A DNA stretch of 64,000 nt from Pulveribacter suum (GTDB lineage: Bacteria > Pseudomonadota > Gammaproteobacteria > Burkholderiales > Burkholderiaceae_C). Shown piece after piece: positions 1-7,646 of the stretch. Below the pieces are notes generated by a model. It worked only from the letters and a program-made list of their open reading frames with translations, did not search any database and had not been told where the DNA came from. Location of the stretch: NCBI RefSeq assembly GCF_003013695.1, contig NZ_CP027792.1, forward strand, positions 3,244,501 through 3,308,500, given 5' to 3'. The stretch's first letter is position 1. Each line of letters begins with the position of its first letter. The position numbers and the translations under genes are program-made.

Positions 1-1
1 G

Positions 2-862
2 AAGACCAGTGGCCGCATCAACATCAAGCTGTACCCCGGCGTGTCACTGATCCAGGGCGATCAGACGCGCGAGTTCTCGGCGCTGCGCCAGGGTGTGATC
101 GACATGGCCATCGGCTCCACCATCAACTGGTCGCCGCAAGTGAAGGCATTGAACCTGTTCTCGCTGCCCTTCCTGTTCCCCGACTACGCCGCGGTGGACG
201 CGGTGACGCAGGGCGAAGTGGGCAAGAGCATCTTCCAGACGCTGGAGAAAGCCGGCGTGGTGCCCCTGGCCTGGGGCGAGAACGGCTACCGCGAGATCAG
301 CAACTCCAAGCACCCCATCAAGAGCCCCGCCGACCTGAAGGGCCTGAAGATCCGCGTGGTGGGCTCGCCGCTGTTCCTGGACACCTTCACCGCCCTGGGC
401 GCCAACCCCACGCAGATGAGCTGGGCCGATGCGCAGCCGGCCATGGCCAGCGGCGCCGTGGATGGCCAGGAAAACCCCGTGTCCGTCTATACCGCCGCCA
501 AGCTGCACACGGTGGCGCAGAAGTACGTGACCATGTGGGGCTACATCAACGACCCGCTGGTCTTCGTCGTCAACAAGGAAGTGTGGAACAGCTGGACTCC
601 CGCTGACCGCGAAGCTGTGCGCCAGGCCGCCATCGAGGCCGGCAAGGAAGAGATCGCCATCGCCCGCAAGGGCATGGTCGAGCCAGGCAAGCCGCTGCTC
701 AAGGACCTGGCCGCCAACGGCGTGCAGGTGACCGAGCTGAGCGCCGCCGAGCGCGATGCCTTTGCCAAGGCCACCCGCCCGGTGTTCGACAAGTGGAAGG
801 GCCAGATCGGCGCGAACCTGGTGGACGCGGCCGAGAAGGCCATTGCCGCCCGCAAGCAGTAA
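2..862 (+). CDS. TRAP transporter solute-binding protein, DctP family (5' end outside window)
   Basis: This is the periplasmic binding subunit of a tripartite ATP-independent periplasmic transporter, which hands a carboxylate-type ligand to DctQ/DctM membrane partners. The frame is open from the left edge, so the start and signal peptide are missing; about 286 residues remain. Visible family traits are the N-terminal RINIKLYPGVSL strand, ALRQGVIDMAIGS, the hinge segment SPADLKGLKIRVVGSPLF, and AMASGAVDGQENP with its conserved Asp-Gly-Gln-Glu. The ligand cannot be told from sequence. It is followed at once by a strong hairpin terminator, so it is the last gene of its transcript; partner membrane subunits, if linked, lie to the left. 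Confidence 0.93.
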   Translation, partial: KTSGRINIKLYPGVSLIQGDQTREFSALRQGVIDMAIGSTINWSPQVKALNLFSLPFLFPDYAAVDAVTQGEVGKSIFQTLEKAGVVPLAWGENGYREISNSKHPIKSPADLKGLKIRVVGSPLFLDTFTALGANPTQMSWADAQPAMASGAVDGQENPVSVYTAAKLHTVAQKYVTMWGYINDPLVFVVNKEVWNSWTPADREAVRQAAIEAGKEEIAIARKGMVEPGKPLLKDLAANGVQVTELSAAERDAFAKATRPVFDKWKGQIGANLVDAAEKAIAARKQ

Positions 863-865
863 TCT

Positions 866-920
866 TGCTATAAAACTGAGAGCTGCCAGCGCCCGCCAGA
901 CGGGCGCTGGCAGCTTTTTT
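866..920 (+). terminator. Intrinsic terminator between convergent genes; copy 1 of the dispersed 50-bp palindrome
   Basis: Perfect 15-bp stem (881-895 with 901-915, AGCTGCCAGCGCCCG and its complement) with a 5-nt loop, followed by six T. It lies between the plus-strand DctP gene and the end of the minus-strand ABC transporter. The flank TTGCTATAAAA and the GCCAGCGC arm match the other copies of the dispersed palindrome, so the terminator appears to be one of those elements. Confidence 0.85.
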
Positions 921-2749
921 CATGCCGAATTCGGCACCTCGCTGCGGTGCTGCAGCGCCCACATCTGCGCATAGCGCCCGCCTGCGGCCAGCAGCTGGCT
1001 GTGCGTGCCGCGCTCGACGATGCGGCCCGCGTCCATGACCAGGATCTGGTGCGCGTCCACCACGGTGGACAGGCGGTGGGCGATCACCAGGGTGGTCTTG
1101 CCCTGCGCCACGGCGCGCAGCTCGGCCTGGATGGCACGCTCGTTGGCCGAATCCAGCGCGCTGGTGGCCTCGTCGAATATCAGCAGGGGCGGGTTCTTCA
1201 GCAGCGTGCGGGCAATCGCCACGCGCTGCTTCTCGCCGCCCGACAGTTTCAGGCCCCGCTCGCCCACCATGGTCTCGTAGCCCCGGGGCTGGGCGGCGAT
1301 GAAGTCATGGATGCGCGCCGCGCGCGCGGCCTGCTCCACCTCCTGCTGCGTCGCATCGGTCTGGCCGTAGGCGATGTTGTAGGCCACCGTGTCGTTGAAC
1401 AGCACGGTGTCCTGCGGCACGATGCCGATGGCGCGGCGCAGCGACTGCTGCGTCACGCCCCGGATGTCCTGGCCGGCGATGACGATGCGCCCCTGCTGGA
1501 TGTCATAGAAGCGAAACAGCAGCCGGCTGAGCGTGCTCTTGCCCGCGCCGGACGGCCCGACCACGGCCACCGTCTGCCCGGCCGGGATCTCAAAGCTCAC
1601 GCCCTGCAGGATGGGCCGCGCCGGCTCGTAGGCAAAGTGCACGTCCTCGAAACGCACGGCCGGTGGACCCGACAGCGCCAGCGGCGCAGCACCCGGCGCG
1701 TCGGCCACCTCCTGGTGGCGGTCCATCAGCGTGAACATCTTGTCCAGGTCGGTCAGGTTCTGCTTGATCTCGCGATAGACCACGCCCAGGAAGTTCAGCG
1801 GGATGTAGATCTGGATCATGAAGGCGTTGACCATGACCAGGTCGCCCAGCGTCATGCGCCCGGCGGCCACGCCCTCGGTGGCGCGCCACAGCATGGCCAC
1901 CAGGCCCGCGGCGATGATCACCTGCTGGCCGGTGTTGAGCAGGGAAAGCGTGCTGCGGCTTTTCAGCTGCGCCAGGCGCAGCTGCTCCAGGCTTTCGTCA
2001 TAGCGGCGCGCCTCGAAGCTCTCGTTGTTGAAGTACTTGACGGTCTCGTAGTTCAAGAGCGAATCGATGGCCTTGCTGTGCGCGGCCGAGTCGAACTGGT
2101 TGGCCTGGCGGCGAAACTGGATGCGCCACTCCGTCACCCAGACCGTCCAGCCGATGTACAGCACCAGCGCGGCCAGCGTGATGCCGGCAAACCACGCATC
2201 GAAGCGCGTGGCCAGCACGGTGAGCACCAAGAGCACTTCCACCAGCGTGGCGGCGATGTTGAACAGCGCAAACGACACCAGCGACTCGATGCCGCGCACG
2301 CCGCGCTCGATGTCGCGCGTCATGCCGCCGGTCTGGCGCTCCAGGTGAAAGCGCAGGGAGAGGGCATGCAGGTGCTCGAACGTCTTGAGCGCGATGGAAC
2401 GCGCCGCCCCGTGCGTGGCCTTGGCAAAGACCAGCTCGCGCAGCTCGTTGAACAGCGAATTGCCCAGGCGCAGCAGGCCGTAGGCCGCCACCAGGCCGAC
2501 GGGCACCACCAGCAGCGCGGCACTGCTGCCCAGCGGCACCGTCATGGCGTCGATCAGCTCCTTCAGCAGCAGCGGCACACCCACATTGGCCACCTTGGCC
2601 GCCACCATGAAGGCGACGGCAGCCGCCACGCGCCACTTGTATTGCCACAGGTAGGGCAGCAGGCGCGCGAGCGTCGCCCAGTCGGTACGGGAGGCGGCCG
2701 GATCGGCGGCGGCAGGAGGAGAAGCGGAATCGGGGCCGAAGCGGCGCAT
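920..2749 (-). CDS. ABC transporter, fused permease/ATPase, Atm1 (ABCB7/HMT1) type
   Basis: A 609-residue half-transporter exporter acting as a homodimer in the inner membrane. Residues about 30-320 form the six-helix permease; the nucleotide-binding domain follows with Walker A GPSGAGKSTLS near residue 395, the LSGGEKQRVAIARTLL signature near 500, Walker B LLIFDEATSALDS and the H-loop IAHRLST. The FERQTGGMTRDIERG-like segment after helix 2 and overall layout fit the Atm1/HMT1 subfamily, which moves glutathione or sulfur-linked compounds, so this is more likely than a lipid A flippase. I chose the ATG giving MRRFGPDS; the upstream open frame is GC-rich extension. It converges with the DctP gene. 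Confidence 0.9.
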   Translation of the reverse strand: MRRFGPDSASPPAAADPAASRTDWATLARLLPYLWQYKWRVAAAVAFMVAAKVANVGVPLLLKELIDAMTVPLGSSAALLVVPVGLVAAYGLLRLGNSLFNELRELVFAKATHGAARSIALKTFEHLHALSLRFHLERQTGGMTRDIERGVRGIESLVSFALFNIAATLVEVLLVLTVLATRFDAWFAGITLAALVLYIGWTVWVTEWRIQFRRQANQFDSAAHSKAIDSLLNYETVKYFNNESFEARRYDESLEQLRLAQLKSRSTLSLLNTGQQVIIAAGLVAMLWRATEGVAAGRMTLGDLVMVNAFMIQIYIPLNFLGVVYREIKQNLTDLDKMFTLMDRHQEVADAPGAAPLALSGPPAVRFEDVHFAYEPARPILQGVSFEIPAGQTVAVVGPSGAGKSTLSRLLFRFYDIQQGRIVIAGQDIRGVTQQSLRRAIGIVPQDTVLFNDTVAYNIAYGQTDATQQEVEQAARAARIHDFIAAQPRGYETMVGERGLKLSGGEKQRVAIARTLLKNPPLLIFDEATSALDSANERAIQAELRAVAQGKTTLVIAHRLSTVVDAHQILVMDAGRIVERGTHSQLLAAGGRYAQMWALQHRSEVPNSA

Positions 2750-2925
2750 GGGCTGAGCGAAAAAGTGAACGGCAGGCAGGAGGGCAAGCGGGCCGGCTGT
2801 CAGCCCTGGCCACGATTGTGCCGGCCGGTGCAAACCCGCGTGCGTGCGCCCGCGCCGGCGCTGCGGGACAATGCGACCCCGCCTTGCGGCCCCCGGGCCG
2901 TTGCCGCTTTCCTTTTTCTGCCTCC

Positions 2926-3342
2926 ATGACCGATACCGCACACGTCCACCACGAACTGCCCAGCGACAAGGAGCTGGTGCTCAAGGTGATCCCCATGCCC
3001 GCCGACACCAACAGCAACGGCGACATCTTCGGCGGCTGGGTCATGGCGCAGGTGGACCTGGCCGGCTCGGTGCTGCCCGCGCGGCTGATCCAGGGCCGCA
3101 TGGCCACCGTGGCCGTCAACGAGTTCATCTTCAAGCAGCCGGTGCGCGTGGGCGACCTGCTGTCGTTCTTCGCCGAGGTCACGCGCGTGGGCAACACCTC
3201 CATGACGGTGCAGGTGGAGGTCTATGCCGAGCGCATCCGCACCCAGGGCCGCTATGCCAAGGTGACCGAGGCCAAACTGACCTACGTGGCCATCGACGAG
3301 AACGGGCGCCCGCGCCCCATTGCCCCGGCAGTGCAGGCCTGA
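2926..3342 (+). CDS. yciA: Acyl-CoA thioesterase, YciA-like hotdog protein
   Basis: A 138-residue single-hotdog thioesterase that hydrolyses acyl-CoA in the cytoplasm. The family signature DTNSNGDIFGGWVMAQVD occupies residues 27-44, with the presumed catalytic Asp at 44, and the length is normal for YciA. The chosen ATG gives MTDTAHVHHE; upstream frame extension has no family character. A GACAAT box at 2867-2872 is a candidate -10 element. The divergent neighbour is the ABC exporter and a hairpin separates its end from the convergent bactofilin gene. Confidence 0.92.
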   Translation: MTDTAHVHHELPSDKELVLKVIPMPADTNSNGDIFGGWVMAQVDLAGSVLPARLIQGRMATVAVNEFIFKQPVRVGDLLSFFAEVTRVGNTSMTVQVEVYAERIRTQGRYAKVTEAKLTYVAIDENGRPRPIAPAVQA

Positions 3343-3360
3343 ATGCCCGCCGCCAAAGCA

Positions 3361-3387
3361 ACAAGGGAGCCATGGCGGCTCCCTTGT
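3361..3387. terminator. Hairpin between convergent yciA and bactofilin genes
   Basis: Perfect 11-bp inverted repeat ACAAGGGAGCC (3361-3371) with GGCTCCCTTGT (3377-3387), 5-nt loop. It lies between two converging stop codons. No long T tract follows on either strand, so termination would be weak or need other factors. Confidence 0.5.
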
Positions 3388-3406
3388 CTGGGCTGCAGCG
3401 GGGCAA

Positions 3407-4042
3407 TCAGGCCACTGCCAGGGCCTGCGTGGCGGAGCTGGTGCTGGGGCTGCCGGCGGCGGCGCTGGTGTGCGAGCTGGCGGCCGCGGCCGAACGCGAC
3501 GCGGCGGCGCTGCTGCCCAGGGCGCACTCGATCTCGCCGCTGAGCTGGCCGCCCTCTTCGATCACGAGCTTGCCGTAGCGGATCTTGCCGCTGACGCGGC
3601 CCGAGCCAAAGATGACCAGCTTCTCGCGCACCGTCAGCTGGCCGTCGAACTGGCCGTGAATCTCGGCGATGTCGATCTCGGCGCAGCCGCGAAAGGCGCC
3701 CTGCTCGGCGATGTGGATCACGCGCGAATCCATGGTGGCCTCCACCGTGCCCTCCACCACCAGCGTGTCGCAGTCGGTGATCTCCACCCCCTTGAGCTTG
3801 ATGTTGGGTCCAACGGTGAGCTTGCTGCCCCCCGTGGAGGTGGTGGAGCTGTCGGCCTCGGCGGAAGCGGAGGACATGGACGCTGGGGCGCTGGAGTGGC
3901 TGGCCATGGAGGGTGCTGCGGTGGAGGCGGCGCTGGTGGCCGGCCGGGTGGTGGTGCCACCCAGCACCGAAGAGGGCTGACGGGTGGAGAAGCTGTCGCT
4001 GTTGCTATCTCGCTTGCCAAAGAAGGGGTTTTGCACGGCCAT
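3407..4042 (-). CDS. Bactofilin (polymer-forming cytoskeletal protein)
   Basis: A 211-residue protein with the bactofilin (DUF583) beta-helix at about residues 80-185 (KLTVGPNIKLKGVEI, LVVEGTVEATMDSRVIHIAE, GKIRYGKLVIEEGGQLSGEI) flanked by low-complexity Ser/Ala/Thr-rich tails. Bactofilins self-assemble into filaments at the membrane and organise envelope processes. Start: ATG giving MAVQNPFFGKRDS, preceded by a well-placed AGGAG; an upstream in-frame extension is rejected for lack of a ribosome-binding site. It is a single gene, convergent with yciA. No peptidase M23 partner is present next to it. Confidence 0.88.
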   Translation of the reverse strand: MAVQNPFFGKRDSNSDSFSTRQPSSVLGGTTTRPATSAASTAAPSMASHSSAPASMSSASAEADSSTTSTGGSKLTVGPNIKLKGVEITDCDTLVVEGTVEATMDSRVIHIAEQGAFRGCAEIDIAEIHGQFDGQLTVREKLVIFGSGRVSGKIRYGKLVIEEGGQLSGEIECALGSSAAASRSAAAASSHTSAAAGSPSTSSATQALAVA

Positions 4043-4193
4043 CGGAACTCCTGAAAAAGACCTGCCCATGCTAGGCGCCAGCCCGCCCGCAGACCTTTGG
4101 TATCCGGCAAGAGAGGTAACCAAAGCGCTCGTTCGTAGCATGCGCTTGCAGGCCTTGCAGCGCCAAACAGGGCCGCCGCGGCGTGGGATGCCC

Positions 4194-4679
4194 TCAGGAG
4201 ACGATGTAGGCCGCTGCGCCAGTGGCCAGCAGCTGGCCCTGCCCGTCCAGGAATTCCATGCGCGTGTTGGCCACGCGCGAGCCCAGGCGCAGCACCTGGC
4301 CGCGCAAAACGAACTGCTCGCCGATGCCGGCGTGCAGGTAGTCCACGCGCAGGTCGATGGTGCCCAGGCGCGAAAAGCGGTGCAGCCGCGCCAGCGGCGC
4401 GTCCTCCATGTGCCGCGCGCCGATGGCGGCCATGATGGCCAGCCCGCCGATGGCGTCCAGCCCGGCGCTGATCACCCCGCCGTGCAGCCGGTTGTAGGCA
4501 AAGTGGCCCACCAGCTCGGGCCGCATGGCGATGCGGCCGGTGACCTGCTCGGGCGCCACCTCGGTGATCTCCAGGCCCAGCACGCGGTTGAAGGGGATGC
4601 GCTCCTCGAAGATCTGCGTCAGGCCCTGGATGAACTCGGGCTCGAAGGCGACGGCCGGGGTGAGGTTCGGGCTGGACAT
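4194..4679 (-). CDS. PaaI/YigI-type hotdog thioesterase
   Basis: A 161-residue hotdog-fold acyl-CoA thioesterase. The conserved Asn-x-x-His-Gly-Gly segment is NRLHGG at residues 63-68, with Asp75 in the following helix, as in PaaI-type enzymes; strands TIDLRVDYLHAG and VANTRMEFLDGQGQLLATGAA complete the fold. I start at MSSPNLTP. The open frame continues upstream only because it reads through a copy of the dispersed palindrome at 4690-4746. It is the last gene of the minus-strand fatty-acid region, though a terminator-like hairpin separates it from the isomerase gene. Substrate unknown. Confidence 0.85.
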   Translation of the reverse strand: MSSPNLTPAVAFEPEFIQGLTQIFEERIPFNRVLGLEITEVAPEQVTGRIAMRPELVGHFAYNRLHGGVISAGLDAIGGLAIMAAIGARHMEDAPLARLHRFSRLGTIDLRVDYLHAGIGEQFVLRGQVLRLGSRVANTRMEFLDGQGQLLATGAAAYIVS

Positions 4680-4689
4680 GGAAAATACT

Positions 4690-4746
4690 TTGCTATTAAA
4701 AAGGTAGCTGCCTACGCACGACTGGCGCGCGCTGCAGGCCATTTTG
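4690..4746 (+). repeat. Dispersed palindrome, copy 2
   Basis: Starts TTGCTATTAAAA and contains GTAGCTGCCTACGC, GACTGGC and GCAGGCCATTTT, aligning with the consensus read in the plus direction. It lies directly upstream of the hotdog thioesterase start and lengthens that open frame spuriously. Arms are partly degenerate. Confidence 0.65.
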
Positions 4747-4753
4747 ACCCACT

Positions 4754-4776
4754 AAAAAGCCCCGCGGGCGGGGCTG
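4754..4776 (-). terminator. Terminator downstream of the enoyl-CoA isomerase gene
   Basis: On the minus strand the sequence reads AGCCCCG, loop, CGGGGCT followed by five T: a 7-bp GC stem with a T run (stem 4758-4764 with 4769-4775). It fits an intrinsic terminator for the minus-strand gene ending at 4892. Confidence 0.6.
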
Positions 4777-4798
4777 GGGCATGGGGCACGAGCCTGGC

Positions 4799-4930
4799 GC
4801 GGATGTCGGCAATTGCTGACATCCGGGTGCCTCTTTTGGCGAAAGTTGCCCCGCTGCTGCGCAGCGCGGCCTGCTGCGCCGGCCGCGGATTTCAGCAATT
4901 GCTGAAATCCGGGTGCCTCTTTTGCATGAA
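4799..4930. repeat. Two near-identical palindromes, one forming the 3' end of the isomerase gene
   Basis: Copies at about 4801-4840 and 4888-4926 share the tail CCGGGTGCCTCTTTTG. Each holds a 24-bp dyad centred on CAATTG (4801-4824 and 4888-4911); the second is perfect and the first has one mismatched pair. The copies differ by a paired change (TTC/GAA versus GTC/GAC) that preserves pairing. The right-hand copy encodes the last residues (KRHPDFSNC) of the minus-strand isomerase; the left is a copy beyond its stop. No T tract follows on the transcribed strand. Confidence 0.75.
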
Positions 4931-5701
4931 CGCGGAAAACGCTTCGCGGGCGGCCGGGCCGGCCATCAGGCGGGCGAAGCTGGCGCCCTCTTCGCGCATG
5001 CGCTCGCGCACCTGGGCGGCCTGGCCGGCCTTCATCAGGCGCTTGGTCTCGATCAGGGCCGACAGCGGCTTGGCCGCCAGCTTCTTGGCCTGGGTCTGCG
5101 CCAGCAGGTTGCATTCCGACGGGGGCACGACGCGGTTGACCAGGCCGACCTCCAGCGCCGCCTCGGCCAGGAAGGGCTCGCCCAGCAGCAGCACCTCGGC
5201 CGCGCGGTGGTAGCCCAGCATCTGCGGCAGCAGCAGGCTGGATGCCGCCTCGGGGCACAGCCCCAGGTTCACGAAGGGCAGCGAGAACGCCGCGTTGTCG
5301 CCGGCATAGACCAGGTCGCAGTGCAGCAGCAGCGTGGTGCCGATGCCCACGGCCGGGCCGCAAACGGCCGCCAACACCGGCTTGGGGAACGCCGCCAGGG
5401 TGTGCAGGAAGCGCCACACCGGGCGCTCGGCGTCGTCCGACGCGGCCCCGGCTGCGGACTGGCGCAGGAAGTCGCCGATGTCATTGCCGGCACTGAAGAT
5501 GGCCATGTCGCCCTGCAAGACCACGCAGCGCACGGCCGCGTCGGCCTCGGCCTGGGCCAGCGCATCGGCCAGGCTGGCGTACATGGCCTCGGTGATGGAG
5601 TTCTTCTTGTCGGCACGGTTGAAGGTGATGGTGGTCACACCGGCTTCGGTGTGCACCAGGATGTCCTGGGCGGGGGCGGCGGCGTCCTGGGGGCGGCTCA
5701 T
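4892..5701 (-). CDS. Enoyl-CoA hydratase/isomerase family protein, probably a delta3,delta2-enoyl-CoA isomerase
   Basis: A 269-residue crotonase-fold enzyme of fatty-acid oxidation. The oxyanion segments are IFSAGNDIGDF (68-78) and CGPAVGIGTT (114-123). The first hydratase glutamate, normally in GGGCE, is replaced by Thr here, while Glu151 in LGLCPEAASS is kept; this pattern fits PECI/ECI2-type isomerases better than hydratases. That is inference from residues, not proof. The start ATG lies 7 bp downstream of the thioesterase stop at 5709, so the two are co-transcribed. Its last codons are made by a palindrome that is duplicated beyond the stop. Confidence 0.85.
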   Translation of the reverse strand: MSRPQDAAAPAQDILVHTEAGVTTITFNRADKKNSITEAMYASLADALAQAEADAAVRCVVLQGDMAIFSAGNDIGDFLRQSAAGAASDDAERPVWRFLHTLAAFPKPVLAAVCGPAVGIGTTLLLHCDLVYAGDNAAFSLPFVNLGLCPEAASSLLLPQMLGYHRAAEVLLLGEPFLAEAALEVGLVNRVVPPSECNLLAQTQAKKLAAKPLSALIETKRLMKAGQAAQVRERMREEGASFARLMAGPAAREAFSAFMQKRHPDFSNC

Positions 5702-5708
5702 GGGGGGT

Positions 5709-6560
5709 TCACTCCTTGTAATAGACGATCTGGTGGCTGGTGGCCAGCAGCGCGCCGGCCTCGTTCCACAGCTGGGCCGTCTGGTCGAAAAAGCCGTTGC
5801 GAAACTCCTGCGCCCGCGCCTGGCCCAGCACGTAGCCGGTGCCGGTGGCGGCCAGCAGCGGGGCGCCGGCGTGGAAATAAACGGTGATGGAGACGGTGCC
5901 CGCAGGCACCTGGCGCGCGCGGCGCAGCCACACGCGGGGAAAGAAGATGTCGGCCATGGCGGCCAGCGCGGGGAAGTCCAGCGGCCGCGCCGGCGCGTCG
6001 CGCATCCACAGCTGCGACAGGCTGTCGGCCTCGCGGCCGTCCCACTCGGGCGGCAGGGCCCCGCCTACGGGCCGCATCTCGTAGCGCCTGAGCCACTGCA
6101 CGGGAAACAGCGGGCCCACCTGCGGGCATCGCGCTGGCGCGGGCACGGCGGGCAGTGCCATGTCGGCGGCGCTCCAGGTCTCGCGCCGCACGGCCGTGAC
6201 CACCGTGGCGGTGGTCGTCACCTGCGGCTCGGCGCCCGGCGCGGGCGGCTGCAGCACGCTCACCGTCCAGTGCTGGGTGGATCGGTTGGTGCGCACCGGC
6301 ACGGCCTGCACCGTGAAGTCGCCCTCGCCGATGGCGGCGGCGTAGTTCACCGTGAGCGACAGCGGCTCGCCCAGCACCTGGGGGTGGCGCAGCACGGCGG
6401 CCAGCAGCGTGGCGGCGGTGACGCCGCCAAAGGGGCCCACCATGTTCCAGTAGGCGGGGGTGGAGCGGCCGCTGTAGTGGCCCGGCGCGCCGGGCTGCAG
6501 GGCCAGCGCCTCGTCCAGCGGGTGGGCGTCGTCGCGGGTGGTCGTGTTGATGTCGGTCAT
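5709..6560 (-). CDS. TesB-like acyl-CoA thioesterase (double hotdog)
   Basis: A 283-residue protein with two hotdog halves: the N-terminal half carries YWNMVGPFGGVTAATLLAAV near residues 45-65, and the C-terminal half carries VSITVYFHAGAPLL and QTAQLWNEAGALLATSHQ. This is the arrangement of TesB/acyl-CoA thioesterase II family proteins, which release free acid from acyl-CoA. I start at MTDINTTT; a longer open frame overlaps the upstream hydrolase gene and is rejected. It sits 26 bp after that hydrolase and 7 bp before the isomerase, within a fatty-acid operon. Confidence 0.82.
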   Translation of the reverse strand: MTDINTTTRDDAHPLDEALALQPGAPGHYSGRSTPAYWNMVGPFGGVTAATLLAAVLRHPQVLGEPLSLTVNYAAAIGEGDFTVQAVPVRTNRSTQHWTVSVLQPPAPGAEPQVTTTATVVTAVRRETWSAADMALPAVPAPARCPQVGPLFPVQWLRRYEMRPVGGALPPEWDGREADSLSQLWMRDAPARPLDFPALAAMADIFFPRVWLRRARQVPAGTVSITVYFHAGAPLLAATGTGYVLGQARAQEFRNGFFDQTAQLWNEAGALLATSHQIVYYKE

Positions 6561-6586
6561 GACGTGCCAGTGTGCATGCAAGGCGC

Positions 6587-7471
6587 TCAGGCCGCCGTCG
6601 TGCCGGCGACGCGCGCGGCGCCGAACTGCGCCAACTGCTGCGCTGCGCGCGGCCACAGCGTGCGCGCGAAGCGGTCGCGGAAGAAGCCGAAGTGGCCGAT
6701 GCGCGGCGCGCGCCCGTCCTGCGGTGCGATGCGCTCGATCTGCCGCGGCGCGTGGGCGTACAGCGCCAGCAGCGACTCGGTGCCGGCCAGCGTCATCAGC
6801 TCGTCGTCGGTCATGCTCCAGGCGTGGATGGGAAAGCGCACGGCCTCGTAGCTGCTCTGCGCCGGCGCGCCTTCGGCGCCCACGCTGTAGCGCGGGTGCA
6901 GGCACCAGCGGCGCCACTGCAGCGCCACGCCGGCCGGCAGGTCACCCACGGCGCGCAGGCGCTTGCCCGGAAAGTAGCCGCACAGGCGCACCGACAGCGG
7001 CACCAGCACGTGCCAGAAGAACGGCATGGCCAGGCGGATGCGCGGCGCGTTCTCGCGCCAGTAGCCGCTGCCGGCGGCCACGCTCAGCAGGCCGTCCACG
7101 CGCGGGTGCTCGCGCAGCAGCCCCGGCAGTTGCGCGCCCAGGCTGTGGCCGACCAGGTACAGCGGGTGGCCCGGCAGGGCCTGGGCGGCGTGGGCGATCA
7201 CGGCGTCATAGTCGCGCGCCCAGGCCGCCAGGTCGGCCTGCACGCCGCGCAGGGGGCCGTGCAGCGAGGCGCCCTGGCCGCGGTAGTCAAACGTGGTGAC
7301 GGCCCAGCCCTGGCCCGCCAGCCACTGCGCAAACGGGCCGTAGAACGACTGCGGCACGCCGAACGCACCGCCGATGACGACGCTGCCCCGGGGCGACACC
7401 CCCGCCAGCGGCGCGTAGCGCCGCAGGGCCAGGCTGGCGCCGCCATCGGCCGCCAGGGTGAGCTGCTGCAT
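6587..7471 (-). CDS. Alpha/beta hydrolase (COG4757-like)
   Basis: A 294-residue serine hydrolase. The nucleophile elbow is GHSLGAQ around residue 115, and DYRGQGAS and the C-terminal RIGHFGFFRDRF carry the likely acid and His. The start giving MQQLTLAADGG is chosen because AGGAG stands 8 nt upstream; a start 12 codons further up lacks one. The enzyme may cut esters or thioesters, but the substrate is unknown. Context is the thioesterase-isomerase pair downstream and thiolase upstream, separated from the latter by a dispersed palindrome. Confidence 0.8.
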   Translation of the reverse strand: MQQLTLAADGGASLALRRYAPLAGVSPRGSVVIGGAFGVPQSFYGPFAQWLAGQGWAVTTFDYRGQGASLHGPLRGVQADLAAWARDYDAVIAHAAQALPGHPLYLVGHSLGAQLPGLLREHPRVDGLLSVAAGSGYWRENAPRIRLAMPFFWHVLVPLSVRLCGYFPGKRLRAVGDLPAGVALQWRRWCLHPRYSVGAEGAPAQSSYEAVRFPIHAWSMTDDELMTLAGTESLLALYAHAPRQIERIAPQDGRAPRIGHFGFFRDRFARTLWPRAAQQLAQFGAARVAGTTAA

Positions 7472-7524
7472 CCGTGTCTCCTGGGCCGCTGCTGGCGCGG
7501 CCGTCATTTTTCTTGTCGTTTATC

Positions 7525-7575
7525 AATTTTGATAGCGCCTACCGCTTGACTGGCGCGGCCTACAGGCGTTTTTCC
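7525..7575 (+). repeat. Dispersed palindrome, copy 3
   Basis: TTTTGATAGCGCCTACCGCTTGACTGG followed by GCGCGGCCTACAGGCGTTTTT in two halves matches the consensus in the plus direction. It lies between the thiolase stop and the hydrolase start, both minus strand. Confidence 0.7.
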
Positions 7576-7646
7576 CTGCATTTTCAGGGCCGGCGGGCCC
7601 GGCGCGGGGCACTGCAGCCCCGCGGCAGGCCGTGCCTGCGGGGCGC

